The translations under genes were made by a program, and so were the position numbers. A DNA stretch of 64,000 bases, taken from assembly GCF_002237445.1 (NCBI RefSeq), contig NZ_CP022527.1, positions 1,426,001 to 1,490,000 on the forward strand, given 5' to 3'. The DNA comes from Neisseria sp. KEM232. GTDB taxonomy: Bacteria > Pseudomonadota > Gammaproteobacteria > Burkholderiales > Neisseriaceae. Below are positions 49,321-56,877 of the stretch, in pieces. Within the stretch, counting starts at the first letter, position 1; each line of letters opens with the position of its first letter. Below the pieces are notes generated by a model, which did not search any database, had not been told where the DNA came from, and saw only the letters and a list, made by a program, of their open reading frames with translations.

Positions 49321-50673
49321 TCAGATCATGCCGATGCCGGAGAGTTCGCGTGCCATTTTGGCAGCGGCGTTGTCGGTCATGCCGCCGACGAAGTCGAGGA
49401 TTTTCATGTAGGCGGTGTAGAGGGTGTCGTCGCGGCTGACGGGGTGGGCGTTTTTGAGCAGTTCGAGGGCGAGGCTCTGGCGGGTGCCGGCGCGGCCTTC
49501 GGTGAGGTATTGGCAGGCGGCGGGGACGAGCAGGCCGAGGATGGAGCCGAGGCAGGGGAAGGAGGCGATTTCGGTCATCAGTTTGCTTTGGTGGCGGAAG
49601 ATGCGGGTGCGGGCGAGTTCTTTGGCGTTTTCGAGGGTGTCCTGCACTTCTGGGCTGCACAGGGCGAGGAGGTCGCGGCCTTTGAAGCTGCCGTTGAGGA
49701 GGTCGGCCTGGTGGGTGATGAAGGTTTGGGCGACGTCTTCGATGGCGCGGCCGATGGCGATGCCGCGCAGCATGGCGCAGCGCTGGCGGCTCGATTGGGC
49801 GTGGAAGGTGGGTTCGACGAAGGTAAGGCCGGAGAGGACGGTTTCGACTTCGGTGTCGCTGAGCAGTTCGAGGTCGACGGCGTCTTCGAGGTCGAGCAGG
49901 GCGTAGCAGATGTCGTCGGCGGCTTCCATCAGGTAGGAAAGGGGGTGACGCACCCAGTGGTCGCGGCCGTGGCTGACGAGGCCGAGGGTGTCGGCGACGC
50001 GGCGGATGTAGGGCAGCTCGGTTTGGTAGATGTTGAATTTTTTTGTGCCGTTGGGGTGTTGCGTGGTCCAGGGGTATTTGAGCAGCGCGCCGATGGTGGC
50101 GGCGGTGAGGCGCATGCCGCCTTTGCCGGGGTACATTTCGAGGCTGGCGAGGATGCGCAGGCTGTGGGCGTTGCCTTCGTAGGTTTGCACGTCGTTGCGC
50201 TCGGCAGGGCTGAGGTTTTGCAGGTAGGCGGCGTGTTGCGGGTTGCGGAACCAGTCGCGCAGGGCGTCTTCGCCGGTGTGGCCGAAAGGCGGGTTGCCGA
50301 GGTCGTGGGCGAGACAGGCGACTTGGACGACGGCGCCGATGTCGCTCGGGGTGTTGTTTGCGGGGAGGAAGCCGCCTGCCTGCATCATGACGCCGACGCG
50401 GTTGCCGATGCTGCGGCCGACGCTGGCGACTTCGACGCTGTGGGTGAGGCGGTTGTGGGTGAGGTCGTGTTCGGCGAAGGGGTGGACTTGGGTTTTGCGG
50501 CCGAGGCGGCGGAAGGCGCCGGAGAAGACGACGCGGTCGTAGTCGATGTGGAAGTCGGTGCGCAGGGCGTCGGCGCCTTCTTGGGTGGAGGGGGTGACGG
50601 TGGGGACGATTTCGCCGTCTTTGTTGCGGAAGCGTTGGGTGCTCAGAAGCTGCGGCCAGTTCATCTGTGTCAT
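49321..50673 (-). CDS. dgt: Deoxyguanosinetriphosphate triphosphohydrolase-like protein
   Basis: An HD-domain nucleotide hydrolase releasing tripolyphosphate from dNTPs. The 450-residue product starts MTQMNWPQLLSTQRF; AAGGAG lies about 10 nt upstream of ATG 50673. Metal ligands are visible: His in RLTHSVEVASVG, the HD pair in ACLAHDLGNPPFGHTGE, and a later Asp in YLMEAADDICYALLDLEDAV. It ends REL-SGIGMI. Whether it prefers dGTP or is a dNTPase of the SAMHD1-like class is not decidable here. Confidence 0.92.
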   Translation of the reverse strand: MTQMNWPQLLSTQRFRNKDGEIVPTVTPSTQEGADALRTDFHIDYDRVVFSGAFRRLGRKTQVHPFAEHDLTHNRLTHSVEVASVGRSIGNRVGVMMQAGGFLPANNTPSDIGAVVQVACLAHDLGNPPFGHTGEDALRDWFRNPQHAAYLQNLSPAERNDVQTYEGNAHSLRILASLEMYPGKGGMRLTAATIGALLKYPWTTQHPNGTKKFNIYQTELPYIRRVADTLGLVSHGRDHWVRHPLSYLMEAADDICYALLDLEDAVDLELLSDTEVETVLSGLTFVEPTFHAQSSRQRCAMLRGIAIGRAIEDVAQTFITHQADLLNGSFKGRDLLALCSPEVQDTLENAKELARTRIFRHQSKLMTEIASFPCLGSILGLLVPAACQYLTEGRAGTRQSLALELLKNAHPVSRDDTLYTAYMKILDFVGGMTDNAAAKMARELSGIGMI

Positions 50674-50766
50674 GTACGGGTTCTCCTTGTTTTTGATATG
50701 GTTTGAGGCCGTCTGGAAAGCCGCCGAGGCTTTTCAGACGGCCTTTGGGTGGCGTCCGGTTCGGGT

Positions 50767-51633
50767 TTATGCGCCGAAGTGCTGTTCCAAAACGGTGGCG
50801 GCGTGTTTGTGCCAGCTGCCGGGGATGAAGCCGAGGCTGCGGGCTTTGTCGCAGTTGAGCACGGAATAGAGCGGGGCGTTGCGCTCTTTGTGCAGCACAG
50901 ACGAGGGAGTGGGAACAAGTGTGGGCATGACGAACGCGGGGTTGCGTTCGGCGGCGGTTTGCAAAACGGCTTGGGCGAAGGTGTAGTCGCTGAACGCTTT
51001 GCCGCCGCAGTAATGCAGCAGCCCCTGCGGGAAGCGCGGCAGTTGCAGCAGGCCGATAACGGTGTCGGCCAAATCGCCTGCGAAGGTGGGGCAGCCGGCG
51101 TTGTCGTCGGCCAGGGCGATTTCGCCGCCTTCGGCCGCGCGTTCGAGCAGGCCGGTGACGAAGTTGCGGCCGATGCCGCTGTATATCCACGAGCTGCGGA
51201 CGACGACGGTGTCCGGTTCGGCCGCCAGCGCCAGCAATTCGCCCGCCAGTTTGGATTGGGCGTAGAGGTTTTTCGGATTGGGCGGATCGTCTTCGGTGTA
51301 GGGGATGCGGCTGTTGCCGCCGAAAACGTAATCGGTGGAGATGTGGACGAATTTCGCGCCCACGGCGTAGGCGGCCTGCGCCAGATTGCGCGTACCGGCG
51401 GCGTTGACGGCAAACACGCGCTCGGCGTTGTCTTCGGCTTTGGCCGCGCCGGTGTAGGCGGCGGTGTTGATAACGGCGTCGGGCTGGAAGTTTTCCGCCA
51501 TGCTGAGCACGGCGTCGCGGTCGGTGATGTCGAGCGTTTTCGAGTCGGTGGCGATCAGTTCCCAATCTTCGGGCAGGCGGCTGCGGACGTATTGGCCGAG
51601 CTGGCCTTTCGAACCGGTAAGCAGGATGCGCAT
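50767..51633 (-). CDS. rfbD: dTDP-4-dehydrorhamnose reductase
   Basis: RfbD (RmlD) makes dTDP-L-rhamnose, the last step of the dTDP-rhamnose route. The ATG at 51633 after AAAGGAAC gives 288 residues. NAD(P) motif TGSKGQLGQ at residues 6-14, STDYVFGG with catalytic Thr/Asp, and YAQSKLAGE with the YxxxK pair. The rfbBAC genes for earlier steps are not in this window, so it is a lone member of the pathway here. Confidence 0.92.
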   Translation of the reverse strand: MRILLTGSKGQLGQYVRSRLPEDWELIATDSKTLDITDRDAVLSMAENFQPDAVINTAAYTGAAKAEDNAERVFAVNAAGTRNLAQAAYAVGAKFVHISTDYVFGGNSRIPYTEDDPPNPKNLYAQSKLAGELLALAAEPDTVVVRSSWIYSGIGRNFVTGLLERAAEGGEIALADDNAGCPTFAGDLADTVIGLLQLPRFPQGLLHYCGGKAFSDYTFAQAVLQTAAERNPAFVMPTLVPTPSSVLHKERNAPLYSVLNCDKARSLGFIPGSWHKHAATVLEQHFGA

Positions 51634-51798
51634 GGTTGTTCCTTTACGGTGGAATGTCGAAGGTGAAGCGGTTGCGCAGTTTACCTTGTCGGCGGCGGGT
51701 TTGAAAGACAAAAGGCCGTCTGAAAAAACGCCGTGCGGGCGTCTTGCGGTATGTCAAGCTGCGTTAAAATTTGTCTGCGGCGCGCGGAAGGTTTGTTA

Positions 51799-51804
51799 TA
51801 TAAT
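51799..51804 (+). promoter_or_regulatory. -10 element for the DUF465 gene
   Basis: TATAAT in TTGTTATATAATCCGACC, 64 bp upstream of the start. TTGTCT at 51771 is too far for a standard -35 (22-bp spacer). Confidence 0.5.
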
Positions 51805-51867
51805 CCGACCGAACCCGCAAAACGGGTTGTTCCCCCGTTAACCATCAATTAATTAAGAGGACGAGCT

Positions 51868-52098
51868 ATGTTTCCCGAATACCGTGATCTGATTTCCAAA
51901 CTGAAACAGGAAGACACCCATTTTGCCCGCCTGTTCGACGAGCACAACGAGCTGGATGACAAAATCTCCGGTTTGGAAAACGACCCCGTCGCCAGCGTGT
52001 CCGCGCAGGACGAAATCGACGCGCTGAAAATCAAAAAACTGGCGCTGAAAGACCAGCTTTTCGCTCTGCTGAAAAAAGCCGAAGCCGAAGGCAAATAA
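51868..52098 (+). CDS. DUF465 (YdcH) family protein
   Basis: A 76-residue, highly charged helical hairpin: FPEYRDLISKLKQEDTHFAR, then LFDEHNELDDKISGLEN and a second helix LKIKKLALKDQLFALLKKAE. This matches the YdcH/DUF465 family, whose function is unknown. AAGAGGACGAGCT precedes the ATG. It is short but clearly real. Confidence 0.9.
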   Translation: MFPEYRDLISKLKQEDTHFARLFDEHNELDDKISGLENDPVASVSAQDEIDALKIKKLALKDQLFALLKKAEAEGK

Positions 52099-52117
52099 GC
52101 CGCGGTTTTGTCATATC

Positions 52118-52171
52118 AGGCCGTCTGAAAACGCTCCGCCGCCCCGCGGCAGCCGTTTTCAGACGGCCTTT
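52118..52171. terminator. Inverted DUS pair between the DUF465 gene and dapF
   Basis: Facing DUS copies with a GC-rich interior (CGCCGCCCCGCGGCAGCC) 20 bp after the stop. Confidence 0.55.
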
Positions 52172-52223
52172 TGTGCTACACTTGCCGCCTTTGGCAAACC
52201 GCAGCGCCACAGGACAAACGGAC

Positions 52224-53075
52224 ATGACCGCCCCTTTGAAATTCACCAAAATGCACGGCTTGGGCAACGACTTTATCGTGATCGACGGCATTTCGCAGCC
52301 CTTCGATCCCGCCGCCGCGCCGATTGCCGCGTGGGCGGACAGGCACACGGGCATCGGTTTTGACCAGCTTCTGCTGGTGGAAAAACCCTTGTCGCCCGCT
52401 GCCGATTTCCGCTACCGCATTTTCAATGCCGACGGCGGCGAAGTCGAGCAGTGCGGCAACGGCGCGCGCTGCTTTGCCCGTTTTGTTGCCGACCGCGGTC
52501 TGACCGGCAAGCGGGAAATCCGTGTGGAAACGGCGAAGGGCATTATCGTACCGAAGCTGGAAGACAACGGTTTGGTGACGGTGAACATGGGCAGGCCGCG
52601 TCTGAGGCCGTCTGAAATCCCGTTTCTGCCGCAGGAAGGCGAAGCGGACGACGCTTTGGAATACGCCGCGCAGATCGGCGGCGAAACGGTGCGTTTCGGC
52701 GTGGTGAACATGGGCAACCCGCACGCGGTTTTACAGACGGCCGATACGGCTTCCGCCCCCGTCTGCCGCATCGGCGCGGCTTTGGAACCGCATCCGCAGT
52801 TTCCCGAAAAGGCCAATATCGGTTTTATGCAGGTGCTCGACAGCCGCCATATCCGCCTGCGCGTGTTCGAGCGCGGCGTGGGCGAAACGCAGGCCTGCGG
52901 CACGGGCGCGTGCGCGGCGGTGGTGCAGGGCGTGCGTTTAGGACTGTTGGATGCGGGTGTGCCGGTGGAAGTGTCGCTGCCGGGCGGCAGGCTGTCGGTT
53001 TCGTGGGACGGCAGCGGCGATGTGATGATGACCGGACCGGCGCAAACGGTGTTTGACGGCGAACTGGTTTATTGA
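52224..53075 (+). CDS. dapF: Diaminopimelate epimerase
   Basis: DapF converts LL- to meso-diaminopimelate for peptidoglycan and lysine. The 283-residue product starts at ATG 52224 (MTAPLKFTKMHGLGNDF). Both catalytic cysteines are visible in EQCGNGARCFARF (about residue 75) and QACGTGACAAVV (about 220), and MGNPHAV is conserved. A complete DUS is read in frame as RPSEIP in a variable loop. The next gene starts 11 bp after its stop. Confidence 0.96.
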   Translation: MTAPLKFTKMHGLGNDFIVIDGISQPFDPAAAPIAAWADRHTGIGFDQLLLVEKPLSPAADFRYRIFNADGGEVEQCGNGARCFARFVADRGLTGKREIRVETAKGIIVPKLEDNGLVTVNMGRPRLRPSEIPFLPQEGEADDALEYAAQIGGETVRFGVVNMGNPHAVLQTADTASAPVCRIGAALEPHPQFPEKANIGFMQVLDSRHIRLRVFERGVGETQACGTGACAAVVQGVRLGLLDAGVPVEVSLPGGRLSVSWDGSGDVMMTGPAQTVFDGELVY

Positions 53076-53086
53076 GAAAGCGGCCG

Positions 53087-53677
53087 ATGAATATCCGTCC
53101 CGATTTGTGCTGTGCCGCGGCCTATGCCGCGCTTTTTGCCGCCGCCGTCTGGCAGAGCCGCCGTATCGGCTGGCTGCTGGCCGCCGTGTTCTGCTGGCTG
53201 GCGGCGGGCTTTGCCGGAATGTGGCTGCTGCCGCGTATGCTGGCGCCGTTCAGCACGGTGATGCTGTATGCGCCGCAGCTGTATATCGTGCCCGCCTGCC
53301 TGCTGTTCTTGGCCGCCAACGCCCGCCGCACGGATGAGGTGTCTTATTATACGGCCGGCAACCGGGCGCTGCCGGTGCGTTTTGCCGCTGCCGCCGTGGC
53401 GATGGGCTTGGGACACGCGCTGGTGACCGGACTGGTGTGGCTGCGCTATCCCGAAGGAATGACGCCGCGCGCCCTGCCGTTTCTGGCCGACCTTATCCTG
53501 CTGCAACCCGTTTACTGGCTGGGTATGCAGCTGCTGCTGATGGCGCTGTTTTCCCTGCACAACCGCATCGCCGCGCGCGCGCCGTCGGTGTTCGGCATAC
53601 GCCAGATACAGGGCGGTATGCTGGTGGTGATGCTGGCGCAGGCGGTTTACGCGGTGTCGATGATGCGCTGGCGCTGA
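53087..53677 (+). CDS. Hypothetical multi-pass membrane protein
   Basis: 196 residues from ATG 53087 (an in-frame TTG at 53072 overlaps the dapF end and is less likely). At least five hydrophobic segments, e.g. AAAYAALFAAAVW, WLLAAVFCWLAAGFAGMWLL, YIVPACLLFLAANA and LADLILLQPVYWLGMQLLLM. No family recognised. Probably cotranscribed with dapF, which alone does not assign a role. Confidence 0.65.
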   Translation: MNIRPDLCCAAAYAALFAAAVWQSRRIGWLLAAVFCWLAAGFAGMWLLPRMLAPFSTVMLYAPQLYIVPACLLFLAANARRTDEVSYYTAGNRALPVRFAAAAVAMGLGHALVTGLVWLRYPEGMTPRALPFLADLILLQPVYWLGMQLLLMALFSLHNRIAARAPSVFGIRQIQGGMLVVMLAQAVYAVSMMRWR

Positions 53678-53800
53678 GGCGCAGTTCTTATAACTTTTAG
53701 TTTGCCGCGCCGTGCGGGGAAGTTATTTTGTTTTCAGACGGCCTTCTTTTAAGATGCCCGCCGTTCACGTCCAACCGTCCCTTCATCAAGGAAAAACACT

Positions 53801-54733
53801 ATGAATATCGCAAAAAACATTACCGACCTGATCGGCAACACTCCGCTGGTCGAACTGAACCGCCTGGGCGAAGGGCTGCCCGGCCGCGTTGTCGCCAAAC
53901 TCGAATTCTTCAACCCCGGCAGCAGCGTCAAAGACCGCATCGCCGAAGCCATGATCGAAGCGGCTGAAAAAGAAGGGAAAATCAACAAAAACACCACCAT
54001 CGTCGAAGCCACCAGCGGCAACACCGGCATCGGCCTGGCCATGGTCTGTGCCGCGCGGGGCTACAAACTCGTCATCACCATGCCCGAAAGCATGAGCAAA
54101 GAGCGCAAAATGCTGCTGCGCGCCTTCGGTGCGGAACTGATTCTGACACCCGCCGCCGAAGGCATGGGCGGCGCCATCGCCCGCGCCAAAGCGCTGGTCG
54201 AAGAGCATCCCGACACCTACTTCATGCCCCGCCAGTTCGACAACCCCGCCAACGTCGAAATCCACCGCCAAACCACCGCCGAAGAAATCTGGCGCGATAC
54301 CGACGGCCAAGTCGACATCTTCGTGGCCGGCGTCGGCACGGGCGGCACCGTTACCGGCGTGGGCGAAGTGCTCAAAGCGCGCAAACCAGGCGTGAAAATC
54401 GTTGCCGTCGAGCCCGATGCCTCGCCCGTATTGAGCGGCGGCGAAAAAGGCCCGCACCCGATTCAGGGCTTGGGTGCAGGCTTTATCCCCAGTATTCTCA
54501 ACACCGGCATCTACGACGAAATCATCCGCGTCACCGGCGAAGAAGCCTTTGCCACCGCCCGCGCCTCTGCCGAAAAAGAAGGCATCCTCGTCGGCATCTC
54601 CTCCGGCGCCGCCATTTGGAGCGCCCTGCAACTGGCCGCCAAAGAAGAAAACCGCGGCAAACTGATCGTCGTGCTGATTCCTTCCTACGGCGAACGCTAC
54701 CTCTCCACCCCCCTGTTCGCCGATTTGGTGTAA
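53801..54733 (+). CDS. cysK: Cysteine synthase A
   Basis: CysK makes cysteine from O-acetylserine and sulfide using PLP. The 310-residue product starts MNIAKNITDLIGNTPLVELN. The PLP lysine lies in NPGSSVKDRIA, the substrate loop in EATSGNTGIGLA, and the phosphate-binding loop in VGTGGTVTGVG. The C-terminal ERYLSTPLF is the usual ending. Single-gene unit with an intrinsic terminator. Confidence 0.96.
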   Translation: MNIAKNITDLIGNTPLVELNRLGEGLPGRVVAKLEFFNPGSSVKDRIAEAMIEAAEKEGKINKNTTIVEATSGNTGIGLAMVCAARGYKLVITMPESMSKERKMLLRAFGAELILTPAAEGMGGAIARAKALVEEHPDTYFMPRQFDNPANVEIHRQTTAEEIWRDTDGQVDIFVAGVGTGGTVTGVGEVLKARKPGVKIVAVEPDASPVLSGGEKGPHPIQGLGAGFIPSILNTGIYDEIIRVTGEEAFATARASAEKEGILVGISSGAAIWSALQLAAKEENRGKLIVVLIPSYGERYLSTPLFADLV

Positions 54734-54748
54734 ACGGGTTTCAACGAC

Positions 54749-54788
54749 ACGCGGGCAGCCGGTTGTTTCCGGTTGCCCGCGTTCGTTT
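54749..54788 (+). terminator. Intrinsic terminator of cysK
   Basis: CGCGGGCAGCCGG and CCGGTTGCCCGCG form a 13-bp stem (one G-T) with a TTGTTT loop, then TTCGTTT. It is a non-DUS terminator with a weak T-run. Confidence 0.8.
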
Positions 54789-54899
54789 GATAAAACTTGT
54801 AAAGAGCAGCCCGGTTATGGTATTTTCGCCGCCCTCAACCGGCCTGACGCCGCTGTACGAACTGCCGGAAAACCATCAAAAAAGGAGTTTGCGCCCGCC

Positions 54900-55376
54900 A
54901 TGAAAAAATACCTTCCCCTCCTGCTGGCCTGCGCCGCACTGTCTGCCTGCGAAACCGTTTCCGTCCCCGTTATCGGCACAGGCACAAAACCCGCAGCCGT
55001 CCGCCCCCAACAGGGCGCCTACCGCCTCGCCCCGAACCACTGGGCAGACGTGGCGAAAATCCGCGACGAAGCCACCCGCCTGAGCGACCAGGTAGGTCAG
55101 GGCAAAATCACCAAAGTGCAGGCCGCGCAGCAGCTCAACCGCTTCCGCATCCGCCTGGTCGGCAACAACCCCGTCGACGACAGCATTTACGACGTCTACC
55201 TGCGCTCCGCCGTAGACAGCCAGCGCGGCGCCATCAGCAGCGCCCAGTCCAAGCAGTATATCGGCAACGCTCTCAAAGGCTGGCAGACCCGCTGGCCGCA
55301 TATGCAGAACAAACCGGCCAACCCCGCCTTCGCCAACTTCCTGATGGAACTGATGGGCTTGCAGCCGCTGAAATAA
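54900..55376 (+). CDS. Predicted lipoprotein
   Basis: 158 residues from ATG 54900, with AAAGGAG upstream. A lipoprotein signal (MKKYLPLLLACAALSAC, Cys17) precedes a mostly helical soluble part (NHWADVAKIRDEATRLSDQV, QAAQQLNRFRIRLVG, DDSIYDVYLRSAVDSQRGAI). It resembles conserved Neisseria hypothetical lipoproteins of unknown role. Transcribed alone. Confidence 0.75.
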   Translation: MKKYLPLLLACAALSACETVSVPVIGTGTKPAAVRPQQGAYRLAPNHWADVAKIRDEATRLSDQVGQGKITKVQAAQQLNRFRIRLVGNNPVDDSIYDVYLRSAVDSQRGAISSAQSKQYIGNALKGWQTRWPHMQNKPANPAFANFLMELMGLQPLK

Positions 55377-55536
55377 ATGTCCGCCCGACACGAAAAGGCC
55401 GTCTGAAAACTGTTCGGACGACCTTTTTCTTTTGGTTTTGACCTTGTTAAAACTGCGCTTTCAGACGGCCTTAACCATTACAGATAGTGGGTGCCGCCTA
55501 AGCGGCGCACGTGCTTCCTGCGATACCCGCAATACC

Positions 55537-55582
55537 AAGAGGCCGTCTGAAATCTTGGATTCGACTTTCAGACGGCCTCTTA
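55537..55582. terminator. Inverted DUS hairpin
   Basis: AAGAGGCCGTCTGAAA and its inverse with a 17-nt loop, 40 bp beyond the 3' end of the minus-strand pentapeptide-like gene. Confidence 0.6.
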
Positions 55583-55621
55583 TTTGCTGCTTATTTGCCG
55601 TAGGCTTTGGCGAAGCCGAAA

Positions 55622-56617
55622 CTATTTCATGCGGCAGCCTGTGGCTTCGGCGGCTTGGCAGATGCAGTCGTAAAACAGGCGGCTGGTTTCGGCGTCGTAG
55701 TGTTTGGGCGATAGGGTCGCCAATTGGTCGGCATGGAATACGCCGTAGGGGGTTTGCGGATGCGGGCGGCAGTCTTCCGCTTCGTCCAACAGGCGGTCGG
55801 CATGGGAGGTTTTTTGTTGCCGAATCAGGGCGACGAGAGCTTGGTAAAACGCTTGGGTTTGGCGGACGATGCAGTTGCGCGGCGAGGGTTTGGCTGTGCC
55901 GAAGTCGTAATTGGCGATGGTGCAGACCAGCAGTTCGGCTTGGCTGAAATCGACGTTTTCCAGTGAGGTTTGGGCGTCTTGCCTGTCCAACGAAAATTCG
56001 CCTTGGAAAGAGCAGGCTTTCAGGCTGCCTGAAAAGGTGCAGTTTTTCATCGGCGTGGCATCGAAATCGGCTTTGCGGATGTCGCCCTCGAAAGTGCAGT
56101 TTTCCAGCAGGCTGTTGAGAAAGCTCAGGCGGCTGGATTTTTTGATGCGGGTGAAGCGGCAGTTTTGCAGGGTGGCGCGGGCGAAGGCGATGTTTTTGGG
56201 GAAGGCGCAGCCGTCAAAATCGCAGTCGGCAAGCTGTGCGCTGAGTCCGCCGAAGTTGGCGGCGTTTTTGGCTTTGAAGGTGCTGCCGTTGAAGCGGACG
56301 TTGTCAAAGCGCATGGTTTCGTTGTCGTTTTGGTGGGCGACGGACACGTCCGACCACAGTGAGCCTGAAAAGTCGGCATCGCGCAAAATGCCGCTGTGCG
56401 GGATAAGAAGGCTGGCGGGGAATTGCTCTATCGGCGGCAGTTTGGCGGTTTCTTCTTTGCTGCGCTCGTCGCCAATCAGTTGGATGCCGCGAAAGTCCAG
56501 CAGTCCGTATTCGGTGCTGCCGAAGGGGGAGACGGTGAGGTTTTGCGTGGCGGTGAGGATTTGGCGGGTGTTGCCGAGGGCGTGCCAGCGTTTTTTGAGG
56601 GAGGCGGGGATGGGCAT
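55622..56617 (-). CDS. Pentapeptide-repeat-like protein
   Basis: 331 residues starting at ATG 56617 after AAAAGGAGCGCTTC. Residues about 90-240 contain degenerate five-residue repeats with a central Phe or Leu at every fifth position: LADCDFDGCAF, LQNCRFTRI, LLENCTFEGDIRKADFD and MKNCTFSGSLKACSFQGEF, suggesting a right-handed beta-helix. The C-terminal 90 residues are a separate helical region ending CQAAEATGCRMK. Function unknown. An exact AG-simDUS (56022-56033) lies inside, hinting at an import from a different Neisseriaceae lineage. Confidence 0.7.
   Translation of the reverse strand: MPIPASLKKRWHALGNTRQILTATQNLTVSPFGSTEYGLLDFRGIQLIGDERSKEETAKLPPIEQFPASLLIPHSGILRDADFSGSLWSDVSVAHQNDNETMRFDNVRFNGSTFKAKNAANFGGLSAQLADCDFDGCAFPKNIAFARATLQNCRFTRIKKSSRLSFLNSLLENCTFEGDIRKADFDATPMKNCTFSGSLKACSFQGEFSLDRQDAQTSLENVDFSQAELLVCTIANYDFGTAKPSPRNCIVRQTQAFYQALVALIRQQKTSHADRLLDEAEDCRPHPQTPYGVFHADQLATLSPKHYDAETSRLFYDCICQAAEATGCRMK
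56022..56033 (+). repeat. Non-native uptake sequence (AG-simDUS form)
   Basis: AGGCTGCCTGAA overlapping an inverted TTCAGGCTGCC, in the coding region of the pentapeptide-like gene. Confidence 0.7.
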
Positions 56618-56810
56618 GAAGCGCTCCTTTTGAGATTGGAAATTCGGTTGCGGTGTGCAGGCTGCCTATCGCTTCAAATGCGCCGATTATCGTTGTTCAA
56701 AGCAAGCGTAGAGTTGTCTAAGCGATGCACGCGTTCCCTGTTGTTGGAAAGGCCGTTCCCGCCGGCACCCCTTCGGGACATAAACGCAGGAATGGCGTTT
56801 TTGAAACCTG

Positions 56811-56862
56811 AGGCCGTCTGAAAACCGGTGTCCGTAAGCGGAAACCGGTTTTCAGACGGCCT
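56811..56862. terminator. Extended inverted DUS hairpin after yccS
   Basis: A DUS pair whose stem continues inward as AAAACCGGT...ACCGGTTTT with a TCCGTAAGCGGA-type loop. Very stable, just beyond the yccS 3' end. Confidence 0.75.
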
Positions 56863-56877
56863 TTCGGCTTTCATATT